Shown here piece by piece: positions 28,782-37,939 of a stretch of DNA of 64,000 bases (position 1 is its first letter; the number at the start of each line of letters is the position of its first letter). A program made the translations under genes and the position numbers. Source of the DNA: Chlorobaculum sp. 24CR (GTDB lineage: Bacteria > Bacteroidota > Chlorobiia > Chlorobiales > Chlorobiaceae); contig NZ_SDGU01000033.1 in assembly GCF_004118635.1 (NCBI RefSeq), positions 1 through 64,000 of the forward strand, given 5' to 3'. Below the pieces are notes generated by a model. That model saw only the letters and a list, made by a program, of their open reading frames with translations. It did not search any database and was not told where the DNA came from.

Positions 28782-29699
28782 TTACGGTCTGCCGCCGGGA
28801 CCGAAGTCGGGTCTGCCACCCCGGTCTTTTTTGTCGTCGTCAGAGTTTTTACCGTCCCTGTCTTTGCGTTGTCCGTCCGGCCTTCCATCGGGTCTGCTGC
28901 CAGACTGTCCGCCTGGTCTGAGGTCAGGCCTTCCATCGGGTCTGCTGCCAGACTGTCCGCCTGGTCTGATGTCAGGCCGTCCGTCCGGTCTGCCGTCCGG
29001 TCTGTCGCCGGGCCTGAAGTCGGGTCGTCCATCCGGTCTGCCGTCGGGTCGTCCATCGGGTCTGTCGCCGGGCCTGAAGTCAGGCCGTCCGTCCGGTCTG
29101 CCGTCGGGTCGTCCATCGGGTCGTCCATCCGGCCTGCCGTCGGGTCGTCCGTCCGGTCTGCTGCCAGGTCTGTCGCCGGGCCTGAAGTCAGGCCGTCCAT
29201 CGGGTCTGCCGTCCGGACGCCCGTCCGGTCTGCCGCCAGGTCTGTCGCCGGGTCTGAAGTCGGGTCGTCCGTCCGGTCTGTTGCGATCGCGAATTCTCTG
29301 TTCTCTGAAATGACGATCCCAGTAGTTGCGGTCATGGCGGCGGTATTCGCGGTCGCGGCGATGCCTGATGTCATTCCATCGGTGCCGTCTGATCTGGTAG
29401 GGCAGGCTCAGGTATCCGACCGGAGCCCACGGCCCGCGGTAGTAGCGCGAGCGGAACCATCCGCCGTCACGGTAGATAAAGTAAAAATCGCCATACCGGA
29501 TGACATCGTAGTCCCAGCCGTAGGAGACGGCAAAACCGTAATCGTCGAGGTAGATGAAATCGGGGCCATAGTCATCGACATAACGAGGGCCGCCCAGGTT
29601 GATGTTCAGATTGACTTCAGCATTGGCATTGTTCGGGGGCGTTGTGCAGAGCAGCAGTCCCGCAACCCCGGCGCCGGCCAGAAAGAGTGATTTTTTCAT
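28782..29699 (-). CDS. exported protein with RPDGRPD tandem-repeat tail (paralog 2 of 3)
   Basis: About 305 residues. A signal peptide (MKKSLFLAGAGVAGLLLC) is followed by the family domain (GPDFIYLDDYGFAVSYG, YQIRRHRWNDIRHRRDREYRR). Then comes a tail of about 160 residues made almost only of R-P-D-G-R-P-D and F-R-P-G-D-R-P-G units. At DNA level the units are 12-60 bp direct repeats, so copy number can change by slippage or recombination. AAAGGA precedes ATG 29699; the longer frame to 29792 is not preferred. Relatives lie at 242-838 and 37288-37752. Function is unknown; a flexible polycationic envelope or matrix protein is plausible. Confidence 0.75.
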   Translation of the reverse strand: MKKSLFLAGAGVAGLLLCTTPPNNANAEVNLNINLGGPRYVDDYGPDFIYLDDYGFAVSYGWDYDVIRYGDFYFIYRDGGWFRSRYYRGPWAPVGYLSLPYQIRRHRWNDIRHRRDREYRRHDRNYWDRHFREQRIRDRNRPDGRPDFRPGDRPGGRPDGRPDGRPDGRPDFRPGDRPGSRPDGRPDGRPDGRPDGRPDGRPDGRPDFRPGDRPDGRPDGRPDGRPDFRPGDRPDGRPDGRPDIRPGGQSGSRPDGRPDLRPGGQSGSRPDGRPDGQRKDRDGKNSDDDKKDRGGRPDFGPGGRP

Positions 29700-29908
29700 A
29701 GGTTGGTTCCTTTGATTTATTATGGTAAACATCACTCGGCGGAATCGCGATGCCCTGAAACAACACAGGAAGCCGAACTCCGTCCTTTTCAACAGGTATG
29801 ACGTTCTCTGCCGGTAATACCTTTCATCAATCTATAAAAAACTGCGCCGGAAAATGACGGTCAGGCGGTTTATTGGTTATCTCCAGCACCTTCGCTCGCC
29901 ATTGTTGC

Positions 29909-30466
29909 TCAGTGCAGGTTGTGTAATTTTTCACTCAGTGACTTGTGCGCCAGCAAGACCGGGTCGCCCTCCGGAAGACCGTTCAGATCGAGGTTTTTCA
30001 CGACGAATTCAAGCATTCGCCGGTCGAGGTGTTCGGCGATGCCGAGCATGTGGGAGCGGTGGTGCAGCAGCTCGAACAGCATCACTTTTTCGGCCTGGTT
30101 GCGTTTCATCTTTTCGAGAATCCGCGCCATGAGGTCGTTGTCGAGATGGCGCGACACTTCGCTGAAGTATTCGAGCGGCAGATCGTTGGCGTAGTTGACT
30201 GCCTGGTCAACGCCCATCGTCCGGCAGACGCCGGCGGAAATCTGCGGGCGGATGTGCTCCACCATGAGCGGAATGACGATGAAGTGCGGAATGAACCGAA
30301 CGATCGAACCGATGGCGTGGTACAGCTCATCGAAGCCGTCGGTCTTGCTCTTTATCACCTCTCTGACATAACCGGCGAGCGCCTCCTGCTCCTCCTGCGT
30401 GAGGTTTCTGAGCGTTTCGGGCAGTGGAATTTCGGTCCAGGCGAGCGTTTCTTCAATAGCGGTCAT
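29909..30466 (-). CDS. conserved helical protein of unknown function
   Basis: 185 residues, predicted mostly alpha-helical, with no signal peptide. Recognisable stretches such as IPLPETLRNLTQEEQEALAGY, HFIVIPLMVEHIRPQISAG and LEYFSEVSRHLDNDLMARIL look like a superhelical scaffold. I cannot place it in a named family; the repeated L..hh...h pattern weakly recalls MgtE-N-like helical repeats. ATG 30466 is the start. It has no clear operon partner. Confidence 0.6.
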   Translation of the reverse strand: MTAIEETLAWTEIPLPETLRNLTQEEQEALAGYVREVIKSKTDGFDELYHAIGSIVRFIPHFIVIPLMVEHIRPQISAGVCRTMGVDQAVNYANDLPLEYFSEVSRHLDNDLMARILEKMKRNQAEKVMLFELLHHRSHMLGIAEHLDRRMLEFVVKNLDLNGLPEGDPVLLAHKSLSEKLHNLH

Positions 30467-30767
30467 TACGGTCTTGGATGGTTGTCCGGAGTCGAAGCGC
30501 CGGTGATGGAGCCGGAGCAGTGCGTGACCGGCGAAGTTTCATTCAATAATGGTATTCAAAATATCGCTGAAATGAAAAGTATTTGCGTCACTGCCTGACG
30601 CAGTTCAGGCTTACCCGAAATTTTTCACCATGCCAGATCGATTTTGGAATGTTCTTTCACGTTATATTTGCAAAAAAATTTGTATAAATTATTTATACGT
30701 ATTCCTTGGGCATACAGTTGTTCTTTGGCGTTGATTTCTAATTACAAAAGATGAAAGGAGGAGTAGC
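30467..30767. promoter_or_regulatory. AT-rich upstream region with palindrome GTATAAATTATTTATAC
   Basis: Gene-free DNA upstream of the small gene at 30768. A perfect inverted repeat with 7-base arms (GTATAAA-TTA-TTTATAC, 30682-30698) sits about 70 bases before the start codon, in an AT-rich tract. It could be an operator or part of a promoter. No regulator is identified, so this is a candidate only. Confidence 0.35.
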
Positions 30768-31082
30768 ATGGCAACAATTCGTGCTGATTTCGACAGCTAC
30801 AAAATCTGGTATTACAGCGCTCATCCATACGAGGCGCTGATCTACGTTTACAAGGAGGGGAGGTATGTGGGGCGCATCGTTTTCGTCAAGGATGACGCGG
30901 CCATTCCAGAGAACGCGAGCAATCCTGAACCCTCGATTCACTATCCGCTGAGCCGCTTCGAGGATGTGGTCGGCATCCTGCGCCAGGAGAAGCCGCTTTA
31001 CCTGCACCTCAACCTCGCCAACAAAATCGGTACGCTCGCCACCTCCGAGCTGGAGCCTGCCGGTGAGCAGGAAGGTGTGTAA
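30768..31082 (+). CDS. small conserved hypothetical protein
   Basis: 104 residues starting MATIRADFDSYKIWYYSAHP. A strong ribosome binding site, AAAGGAGG, lies at 30754-30761. The protein is a compact mixed alpha/beta sequence without signal peptide or membrane helix (ALIYVYKEGRYVGRIVFVKDD). I do not recognise the family. The strong translation signal and the following terminator support a real, well-expressed monocistronic gene. Confidence 0.75.
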   Translation: MATIRADFDSYKIWYYSAHPYEALIYVYKEGRYVGRIVFVKDDAAIPENASNPEPSIHYPLSRFEDVVGILRQEKPLYLHLNLANKIGTLATSELEPAGEQEGV

Positions 31083-31106
31083 ACGCGGTTGAGAATCACA
31101 ACCGGA

Positions 31107-31135
31107 AGCCCCGCGCGAAACGGGGCTTTTTTTTG
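31107..31135 (+). terminator. rho-independent terminator
   Basis: The stem AAGCCCCG/CGGGGCTT (31107-31114, 31122-31129) with a 7-base loop is followed by a run of T to 31135. It ends the small gene at 30768-31082. Confidence 0.9.
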
Positions 31136-31243
31136 TCGCAGGCTTGATGGTTTTATCCCGATCCCGATTTCGGTGGCGATTCCTGCGGGTTCCGGCGGTA
31201 ATAGGCTATATTCCAGCTTTTTCAGCGCTAAACGGGATTGGGC

Positions 31244-33148
31244 ATGGTGCTTCTGACGGTTGAGGGGATTGGCAAGACATATGGTTTGAAAACGCTGTTC
31301 GAGGAGGTGTCGTTCGGCATCGATGACCGCGACAAGGTGGGCATCATCGGCGCGAACGGCAGCGGCAAGAGCACGCTGATGAAAATTCTCGCCGGCTCCG
31401 AAACGTCCGATACCGGTCGCGTGATGATTTCGCGCGACAAGCGCATCGCCTACCTGCCGCAGGTGTCGCCCTGCGACCCGGACGACACGGTGCTCGAAGC
31501 GGTGCTCAAGTCGGGTGACAAGGTGATGGCGCTGATCTGCGAGTACGAGCTGGCGCTCAAGGCGCTGGAGGAGTCCGACGGCGACGCGGCGCTGATCGAG
31601 AAGGTGACGCACCTGTCGCATGAACTCGACGTGAGCGGCGCGTGGGAGCTGGAGTCGAACGCCAAGGCGGTGCTCGGCAAGCTCGGCCTGAACGACCTGA
31701 CGGCGAAAATGGGCACGCTCTCCGGCGGCCAGCGCAAGCGCGTGGCGCTCGCCCACGCTCTCGTCATTCCCAGTGACGCGCTGATTCTCGACGAACCGAC
31801 CAACCACCTCGATGCCGACAGCGTCGAGTGGCTCGAAAGCTACATCCGCCGCTACGCCGGGGCGGTGATCCTCATCACGCACGACCGCTACTTCCTCGAC
31901 CGCGTCGCCACCCGCATGATCGAGCTCGACGGCAAAACGGCCAAAACCTACACCGGCGGCTACGCGAGCTATCTCGTCCAGAAGGAAGAAGAGGATGCGC
32001 AGGAGATTCGCGACGAGCGCAAGCGCAATGCCCTCGCGAAGCAGGAACTCGAATGGATGCGCACCGGCGCGAAGGCTCGCACCACCAAGCAGAAGGCGCG
32101 GTTGCAGCGAGCCGAAACGCTGGTCTATGCTCCCAGGAAGGAGAAGCAGCAGGAGATGGAGATCGGTTTCGGCGCGGAGCGGCTCGGCAACAAGATCGTC
32201 GAGTTTCACGACGTCTCGAAGTCCTACGACTCCAAAACGCTGCTCCGCTCGTTCGATTACCTGCTCGAAAAGGGCGACCGCATCGGCATCATCGGCCCGA
32301 ACGGATCGGGTAAAACTACGCTGCTTGAAATGATCGCCGGGCGCGTCAAGCCCGACAGCGGGCGCATCGAGATTGGCCCGACGGTGAAAATCGGCTACTA
32401 CGACCAGGAGAGCCGCCACCTTGAAGACCAAAAGCGCGTCATCGAGTACATCAAGGAGGAGGCCGAGCAGATCAAGACGAAGGACGGCACGCTGGTTTCG
32501 GCGGCCAAAATGCTCGAACGGTTCCTCTTTGCCCCGTCGGCGCAGTACAACCCCATCGGCAACCTCTCCGGCGGCGAGCGGCGGCGGCTCTATCTGTTGC
32601 GCCAGCTCATCGGAGCGCCGAACGTGCTCTTGCTCGACGAGCCGACCAACGACCTCGACATCCCCACCCTGCGCGTGCTCGAAGACTACCTCGACACCTT
32701 TCCGGGGTGCCTCGTCGTCGTGAGCCACGACCGCTACTTCCTCGACCGCACCGTCGAGCACATCTTCGCGTTTGAAGGCGACGGCATCGTGCGGCGCTAC
32801 CCCGGCAACTACAGCGTCTATCTCGACATCAAGGCCGCAACCGCCGCCGAAGAGCAAGCCGCGAAGAAAAAGCCAGCACCAGCCGCCGCAAAACCTGCGC
32901 CAACGGCATCAAAGCCGACATCATCGCCGAAACAGCGCAAGCTCAACAGCAACGAGAAGCGCGAACTGGAGCAGCTCGAAGCAGCCATCGCCGAAGCCGA
33001 AGAGCGTCAGGAAGCGATCAACGCCGAACTCGCCGCCGCCGGTTCCGACTTCGAGGCCGTGCAAAAGTTGGGCGACGAACTGCACAAAATTCAGGAAAAG
33101 CTCGAAAGCAACATGGAACGCTGGTCGAAGCTTGCCGAGCTGGCGTGA
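31244..33148 (+). CDS. uup: ABC-F family ATPase, Uup-like
   Basis: 634 residues. There are two ATP-binding cassettes in one chain and no membrane segment, the ABC-F plan. Cassette 1 has GANGSGKST (36-44), LSGGQRKRVALA and ALILDEPTNHLD. Cassette 2 has GPNGSGKTT, LSGGERRRLYLL and VLLLDEPTNDLD. The interdomain linker (ELEWMRTGAKARTTKQKARLQRAE) and a Lys/Ala/Pro-rich hinge leading to a C-terminal coiled coil (NEKRELEQLEAAIAEAEERQEAI) are the Uup features. ABC-F proteins act on ribosomes, and Uup also affects DNA transposon excision. The start is ATG 31244; a TTG at 31238 is also in frame. Confidence 0.9.
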   Translation: MVLLTVEGIGKTYGLKTLFEEVSFGIDDRDKVGIIGANGSGKSTLMKILAGSETSDTGRVMISRDKRIAYLPQVSPCDPDDTVLEAVLKSGDKVMALICEYELALKALEESDGDAALIEKVTHLSHELDVSGAWELESNAKAVLGKLGLNDLTAKMGTLSGGQRKRVALAHALVIPSDALILDEPTNHLDADSVEWLESYIRRYAGAVILITHDRYFLDRVATRMIELDGKTAKTYTGGYASYLVQKEEEDAQEIRDERKRNALAKQELEWMRTGAKARTTKQKARLQRAETLVYAPRKEKQQEMEIGFGAERLGNKIVEFHDVSKSYDSKTLLRSFDYLLEKGDRIGIIGPNGSGKTTLLEMIAGRVKPDSGRIEIGPTVKIGYYDQESRHLEDQKRVIEYIKEEAEQIKTKDGTLVSAAKMLERFLFAPSAQYNPIGNLSGGERRRLYLLRQLIGAPNVLLLDEPTNDLDIPTLRVLEDYLDTFPGCLVVVSHDRYFLDRTVEHIFAFEGDGIVRRYPGNYSVYLDIKAATAAEEQAAKKKPAPAAAKPAPTASKPTSSPKQRKLNSNEKRELEQLEAAIAEAEERQEAINAELAAAGSDFEAVQKLGDELHKIQEKLESNMERWSKLAELA

Positions 33149-33245
33149 GGGGAACAATTGATAATGGATAGTTGATAATTAAAGAACCCGCCGGGGGGAT
33201 TTGTAGGGGGTGGCCCTTGCGGAACATCGCCGGGAATTTCTTCCT

Positions 33246-33309
33246 CCCATAAGTCCCATAAGTCCCATAAGTCCCATAAGTCCCATAAGTCCCATAAGTC
33301 CTATTCGTC
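33246..33309. repeat. 9-bp tandem repeat CATAAGTCC
   Basis: About seven near-perfect units of CATAAGTCC, then degenerate units to about 33340, placed just upstream of the AlkD-like gene (start 33367). There are no spacers and no dyad, so this is a simple-sequence array and not CRISPR. Its position allows an effect of copy number on expression. Confidence 0.85.
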
Positions 33310-33366
33310 CTATAAGACCCATCCGTCCCATGCGACCTATTCTTTGCAAATAATACAGCACTCCCC

Positions 33367-34065
33367 ATGATCGCCACCATCCGCACCCGCCTCGAATCCC
33401 TCGCCGATGAGCCGACGGCGGAGATTCTCCGGGGCTTTTTCAAGACCGGCCCGGGCGAGTACGGCGAGGGCGACCGGTTTCGCGGCATCCGCGTGCCGGT
33501 GCTGCGAAAGTTGTGCCGCGAGTTCCGGCACACGGGCATCGAGGTGATTTCGGAGCTGCTCGACTCGCCGTGGCACGAAGACCGGATGCTTGCGCTGCTG
33601 CTGCTCATCGAGCGCTACCGCGCGTCGGACGAAGCGGGCAGGGAAGTGCTGTACAATTTCTACTGCTTGCGAACCGACCGCATCAATAACTGGGACCTGG
33701 TCGATGTCACCTGCCCGCACATCGTGGGTCGCCACCTCCACGCCCGCGACCGCTCGCTTATTTACCGCTTCGCTGAATCGCCGAACCTCTGGGAGCGGCG
33801 CATCGCCATCGTCTCGACCTTCCACTTCATCCGCAAGAACGACTTCCGCGACACCATCGCTCTCGCCGAACGTCTGCTCGCCGACCCCGAAGCGCTGCTC
33901 CACAAGGCCACCGGCTGGATGCTCCGAGAAGTCGGCAAACGCGACCAGCCAGCGCTCGAGGCCTTCCTCGACCTCCACGTCGCCGCCATGCCGCGCACGA
34001 TGCTGCGCTACGCCATCGAGCGCTTGCCGGAGGAAGAGCGGCTGGGGTGGTTGAAGAGGCGGTGA
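33367..34065 (+). CDS. DNA alkylation repair protein, AlkD-like HEAT-repeat protein
   Basis: 232 residues, all alpha-helical, with the family segments KTGPGEYGEGDRFRGIRVPVLRKL, NWDLVDVTCPHIVG, LWERRIAIVSTFHFIR, HKATGWMLREVGKRD and TMLRYAIERLP. These match the AlkD group of DNA glycosylases, which use HEAT repeats to remove N3- and N7-alkylated bases. The Trp-Asp of NWDLVD is the expected catalytic region. It stands alone, preceded by a tandem repeat. Confidence 0.88.
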   Translation: MIATIRTRLESLADEPTAEILRGFFKTGPGEYGEGDRFRGIRVPVLRKLCREFRHTGIEVISELLDSPWHEDRMLALLLLIERYRASDEAGREVLYNFYCLRTDRINNWDLVDVTCPHIVGRHLHARDRSLIYRFAESPNLWERRIAIVSTFHFIRKNDFRDTIALAERLLADPEALLHKATGWMLREVGKRDQPALEAFLDLHVAAMPRTMLRYAIERLPEEERLGWLKRR

Positions 34066-34160
34066 GTGGGCGTGGACGTTGTGGACTTGGTGGACGAAGT
34101 GGATGAGATTGGCGGGGAGTGAATCCCCTCTACAATTCATCATTCAAAATTCATAATTCA

Positions 34161-36353
34161 TCATTCGGCGGCTTTGCCGCCGTCGCCGCCGCCTGTTTGC
34201 CACAGCCCGAAGCTCAGCATATCGGCCAGCGATTCGAACTGTTTTGTTTTCATGTCGCCGATGCCGTGGCCGGCTTTGTAGTCGGTAAAGAAGAGCACCG
34301 GTTTGCCGGAGGCGGAGGCTTCCTGAAGTCTCGCGGCGAATTTGGCGGGTTGCCAGGCGGGGACTCTGGGGTCGTTCATGCCTGCGGTGATGAGCGCTGC
34401 CGGGTAGCTGACGCCGTCGCGGAGGTGCAGGTAGGCGTCCATTTCGAGGAGCGCTTTGCACTCGACCGGGTCGTTGACCGTGCCGAATTCGGGAACGTTG
34501 ACCGGGCCGTTGGGGCTGAATTCGCTTCTCAGCGCGTTGAGCACGCCGACCTGCGGCATGGCGGCGGCGAAGAGGTCGGGGCGCTCGGTCATCGCCCGTC
34601 CCACGAGGATGCCGCCCGCGCTCCCTGCGTTGATGGCGATGTGCTCTGGCGAGGTGTAGCTCTCACGAACCAGGTATTCGGCGCAGGCGATGAGGTCTTT
34701 CCAGGTGTTGGGCTTGTTCGATTTCATGCCCGCCTTGTGCCAGTCGTCGCCCAGCTCGCCGCCGCCGCGCACGTGGGCCACGGCGATCATGCCGCCCCGG
34801 TGCGTCCAGAGCAGGAACGAGGGGCTGAAGAACGGAGTCATCGAGTTGCCGTACGCGCCGTAGCCGTAGATCAGCACTTGTGTTTTGCCCTCCTTTTTCA
34901 TGCCGCGATTGAAGATCAGCGACAGCGGCACCCTGACGCCGTCGTGCGACGGAACCATCACTTCGCGCACTTCGAGGTTGTCGTATTCGGGGTAGCTCGC
35001 CTTCGACGAAAGCGTTTCGTCGATGAAGCGCTCGCGCCTGGCATCGTAGCGGTAGCGGCGGTAGTCGTGGTTCCAGCCGCCCATGATCGTCCACAGTTCC
35101 GGCTTGTCGAACCCTTTCGAGCTGATCGACATCGTGCCCGCCTCGAACGGGGTTTCGATCTTTTTTGCCTCTTTGCCGTCGTAATCCAGACGGTATAAAT
35201 CCTCCCGGACGCCGTTGGTGGAGATGGTGTAGAACAGCCCGCCGTCGGTCAGCGCGAGGGCGGTGAGGGTGCCTTCCGCCGGTTCGCCAATGACCGTTTC
35301 GGCGGTCGCCAGATCGGGCTGGTCGAGCGAAGTTTTCAGCACCTTGAAGCGTGGGGCGTTCTTTGGCGTAAAGAGGTAGAGATCGTGCTTCGTCGCGGCG
35401 AAATCATACACCTCGTCCTCCGGGCGGAAGAGCGGCTTCCACGGAATCGAGGAGTCGCCGATGGCATCCTCATCGGCGTACCAGGCGGTGATGCGCGGAT
35501 CGACGCTGCTCACGAAGGCGTAGAGCTTGCGGCTCTTGCGGTCGTACGAAACGTAGGGGATGTCCTCCGACCTGATCTTCAGTTCGGGATCGTGCGTGCG
35601 CGAAAAGATTTCGCGGTCGGTCGAGGGGTCGGCGCCGACCCGGTGCAGCCAGACGCGGCTGTCTTTCTGGCGATCCTTGTCGAGCAGGTCGTTGCTGTTC
35701 GTGCGGGTGTAGTAAAACGCCTCGCCATCCGGCAGCCACGACGGGGAGGCGAAGCGGCCCCGGTCGATCCGCTCCGAAAAGATGTGGCCGTTTTTGACCT
35801 CCATCACGAACAGCATCGCGTCCTCCGAGCCGTTCGGCGAGACGCCGATCACCACCTTCGAGCCGTCGATGTTCGGTGAGACCCGGCTGATGACGAACGC
35901 GCCGCCGCTGCCGTCCTTGTACGTTGTCGGGTCGAAGAGCAGCCGCTCCTTGCCGTTGTAGCCCTTGCGGAAAAAGAGCTTGCCGGTCTCGTCCGCGGGC
36001 GTTTGCTTGAGGTAGAAGTAGCGGTCGTTGTCGGTGATCGAGAGGTTGTAAATCTTCTCCGGGCGGCGCTTGTCGAACTCCACCATTTTGGCGATCAGCT
36101 CGTTGCGCCCCGGAATCTTGTCGAGCACCGCGCGCGCGTGATCGGCCTGGCGCCTGTACCACGCCTGAACTGCCGGGTCTTTGAGATTTTCAAGCGGTCG
36201 GTACGGATCGGCGATGCGCTCACCGCACACCGTTTCGACCACGCTGGCCGATGGCGCATCCATGTTCGCCGGGCTTGCTGCGAGGGCGAGATTCGGCGCG
36301 GAAAACAGGAGAGCCAAGAGGCAGATGGTGGCAGAAAAACGGATAGTTCGCAT
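34161..36353 (-). CDS. prolyl oligopeptidase (peptidase family S9A), exported
   Basis: 730 residues. The signal peptide MRTIRFSATICLLALLFSAPNLALA suggests periplasmic location. The N-terminal part is a seven-bladed propeller gate; the C-terminal alpha/beta-hydrolase domain has the Ser nucleophile in NAGSAGGILVG (S578), Asp in NDPRVPAWQPAKF and His in KAGHGIG. DPYRPLEN near the N-terminus is also typical of S9A. It cleaves short peptides after proline. It is a single gene. Confidence 0.92.
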   Translation of the reverse strand: MRTIRFSATICLLALLFSAPNLALAASPANMDAPSASVVETVCGERIADPYRPLENLKDPAVQAWYRRQADHARAVLDKIPGRNELIAKMVEFDKRRPEKIYNLSITDNDRYFYLKQTPADETGKLFFRKGYNGKERLLFDPTTYKDGSGGAFVISRVSPNIDGSKVVIGVSPNGSEDAMLFVMEVKNGHIFSERIDRGRFASPSWLPDGEAFYYTRTNSNDLLDKDRQKDSRVWLHRVGADPSTDREIFSRTHDPELKIRSEDIPYVSYDRKSRKLYAFVSSVDPRITAWYADEDAIGDSSIPWKPLFRPEDEVYDFAATKHDLYLFTPKNAPRFKVLKTSLDQPDLATAETVIGEPAEGTLTALALTDGGLFYTISTNGVREDLYRLDYDGKEAKKIETPFEAGTMSISSKGFDKPELWTIMGGWNHDYRRYRYDARRERFIDETLSSKASYPEYDNLEVREVMVPSHDGVRVPLSLIFNRGMKKEGKTQVLIYGYGAYGNSMTPFFSPSFLLWTHRGGMIAVAHVRGGGELGDDWHKAGMKSNKPNTWKDLIACAEYLVRESYTSPEHIAINAGSAGGILVGRAMTERPDLFAAAMPQVGVLNALRSEFSPNGPVNVPEFGTVNDPVECKALLEMDAYLHLRDGVSYPAALITAGMNDPRVPAWQPAKFAARLQEASASGKPVLFFTDYKAGHGIGDMKTKQFESLADMLSFGLWQTGGGDGGKAAE

Positions 36354-36423
36354 ACAGGATTCAGGGAAGTAAGTAGATGAGAAGAAAGTGTTGAGTGCGC
36401 AAACTAATATATGGCTGAAGAAA

Positions 36424-36600
36424 TTGGGCTGAAGCCCGGTATTTTTTGTTTTATCCGTGCCCCCCGGCTTGAAAGCCGGGGCAACATGAATGCACGAGTC
36501 TGTAATGAATGGATGCTACTGAAACTCTTGATAATTGCCCCGGACTTCAGTCCGGGGTATATGGATAAACTAAAATATTTCAGGGCTTTAGCCCAATCTC
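36424..36600. repeat. dispersed repeat block with two inverted copies
   Basis: One copy reads GGGCTGAAGCCCGG then CCCCGGCTTGAAAGCCGGGG and CAACATGAATG. A second copy faces the other way (GCCCCGGACTTCAGTCCGGGG ... GGGCTTTAGCCC). It belongs to the family also found at 2707, 22980 and 39083, and lies between the peptidase and flavoprotein genes. Confidence 0.7.
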
Positions 36601-36624
36601 TCCCGGCGACGCATGGTTTTGTTT

Positions 36625-37203
36625 TTACCCCGCATTCAGTTTCTTCAGAAGAAACGCCATCGACTGGCCGAGGTCGCGCATGTTCTCCATGCCTTCGGTA
36701 TCATTGACAACCTCGCCGCCATCGCGTCCGCCGAAGCCGAGGTTCCAGTAGGTCGAGCCGACCATGAACATCTGGCAAATCTGGAAGAGGTGGTTGATGC
36801 TGTCGTAGGCGTGCACGCCGCCGCCGCGCCGGAGCGAGACCACCGCCGCGCCAACCTTGTGGCGGAAGAGCTGGTCGTTGGTTCGCGACACGAAGCCCGA
36901 TCGGTCGATGAGCGCCTTCAGCTCCGGGGTGATGTCGGCGAAATAGACCGGCGAGCCGAGGATCATGCCGTCGGCTTCCGCCATTTTCCCGAAAATCTCG
37001 TTGAAGCCATCTTTGGTCGAGCACTGACGGTTCTTGCTTTTTACGCAGGCGTAACAGGAGCGACACCCCTTGATGTCGGTGCCGCCGACCTGGATCAGTT
37101 CCGTTTCGATGCCCTCCTCTTCGAGCGCCTCGAAGACCGTTTTGAGCATGATCGAGGTGTTGCCCGCAGGGCGAGGGCTGCCGTTGATGCCGATGACTTT
37201 CAT
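36625..37203 (-). CDS. flavodoxin-fold NAD(P)H-dependent FMN reductase / iron-sulfur flavoprotein
   Basis: 192 residues. VIGINGSPRPAGNTSIM at the N-terminus binds the FMN phosphate. GCRSCYACVKSKNRQCSTKDGF holds four cysteines spaced like those of iron-sulfur flavoproteins. GSPVYFADITPELKALIDR is the second FMN loop. Such proteins reduce FMN, quinones or metals; the exact substrate is unknown. Confidence 0.87.
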   Translation of the reverse strand: MKVIGINGSPRPAGNTSIMLKTVFEALEEEGIETELIQVGGTDIKGCRSCYACVKSKNRQCSTKDGFNEIFGKMAEADGMILGSPVYFADITPELKALIDRSGFVSRTNDQLFRHKVGAAVVSLRRGGGVHAYDSINHLFQICQMFMVGSTYWNLGFGGRDGGEVVNDTEGMENMRDLGQSMAFLLKKLNAG

Positions 37204-37287
37204 GGGTTAAAAGTGTACCGGAGGACTGGTGCCCTCCGGTGTCTTGAAGAATTCAGATGATTTCAGAGAGTGCGACGATAGAGCTTT

Positions 37288-37752
37288 TCAGCGCCAGTGG
37301 TCGCGATCCGGGCCTCTGCGCTCATCCCGGTCTCGCCAGTCGCGGCGGTAGCGCCTGCGGTACTCGGCGTCGCGGTAACGCCGGATTTCGCTGCGGCGGT
37401 ACTGGCGAATATTGCGCGGAAGGCGGCGATGTTCGATGTATCTCCACGGCCCGTCATACCTTGACGACCAGTACCATGCGCCGTTGTCATAAATATAGTA
37501 GCGTCCGCCATACAGGAGCATGTCATGCGGGCCTCCGAGCGAAACGGAGAAGCCGAGTCGCGGGGTATAGAGAAAATCGGGTCTTCGGTGAAAATAGCGT
37601 CTGTGATGCCGGTGCGGTGGCGGTGCGGCATAGGCCGCGGCAGGTGAGAAGATATTGAGATTGAGATCGACATTGACTTTCGCGTGAGCCGCGGGAACGC
37701 CCAGACCGAGAGTCGTGGCGGTCAGAACCGCAATCGTAAGTGCTTTTTTCAT
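37288..37752 (-). CDS. exported Arg-rich protein (paralog 3 of 3)
   Basis: About 154 residues from ATG 37752 (MKKALTIAVLTATTLGLG). The signal peptide ends near AHA, followed by the shared domain RPDFLYTPRLGFSVSLGGPHDMLLYGG and YRRSEIRRYRDAEYRRRYR. The Arg/Asp tail is short and lacks the long repeats of its paralogs at 242-838 and 28782-29699. It helps define the conserved core of the family. Function is unknown. Confidence 0.75.
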   Translation of the reverse strand: MKKALTIAVLTATTLGLGVPAAHAKVNVDLNLNIFSPAAAYAAPPPHRHHRRYFHRRPDFLYTPRLGFSVSLGGPHDMLLYGGRYYIYDNGAWYWSSRYDGPWRYIEHRRLPRNIRQYRRSEIRRYRDAEYRRRYRRDWRDRDERRGPDRDHWR

Positions 37753-37939
37753 GACGTGCAAATGGTTACAGGTGATGAGATGGTAGTGCTTTTCCCAAGA
37801 GACAACATGCCTCGATCTGATCCTGCGGACGGGGTGCCGCGTTCTGTCCATATCGCTTGATACATGAATACAATATACAAGAATTGCCTTGAGAACAAGG
37901 CTGGCCCGCTCTTGGTTCGCCGGTCAGGAGGGGGGGCGT

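Noticed and set aside
28950-29290. Possible CRISPR array
   Set aside because: The repeats are coding units of the RPDGRPD tail without regular unique spacers, and no cas genes are present.
30998-32857. Minus-strand open frame of 619 codons
   Set aside because: Antisense shadow of the ABC-F gene; its composition is rich in His, Arg and Glu without a domain.
33246-33340. Possible CRISPR array
   Set aside because: Units are 9 bp and directly adjacent, without spacers.
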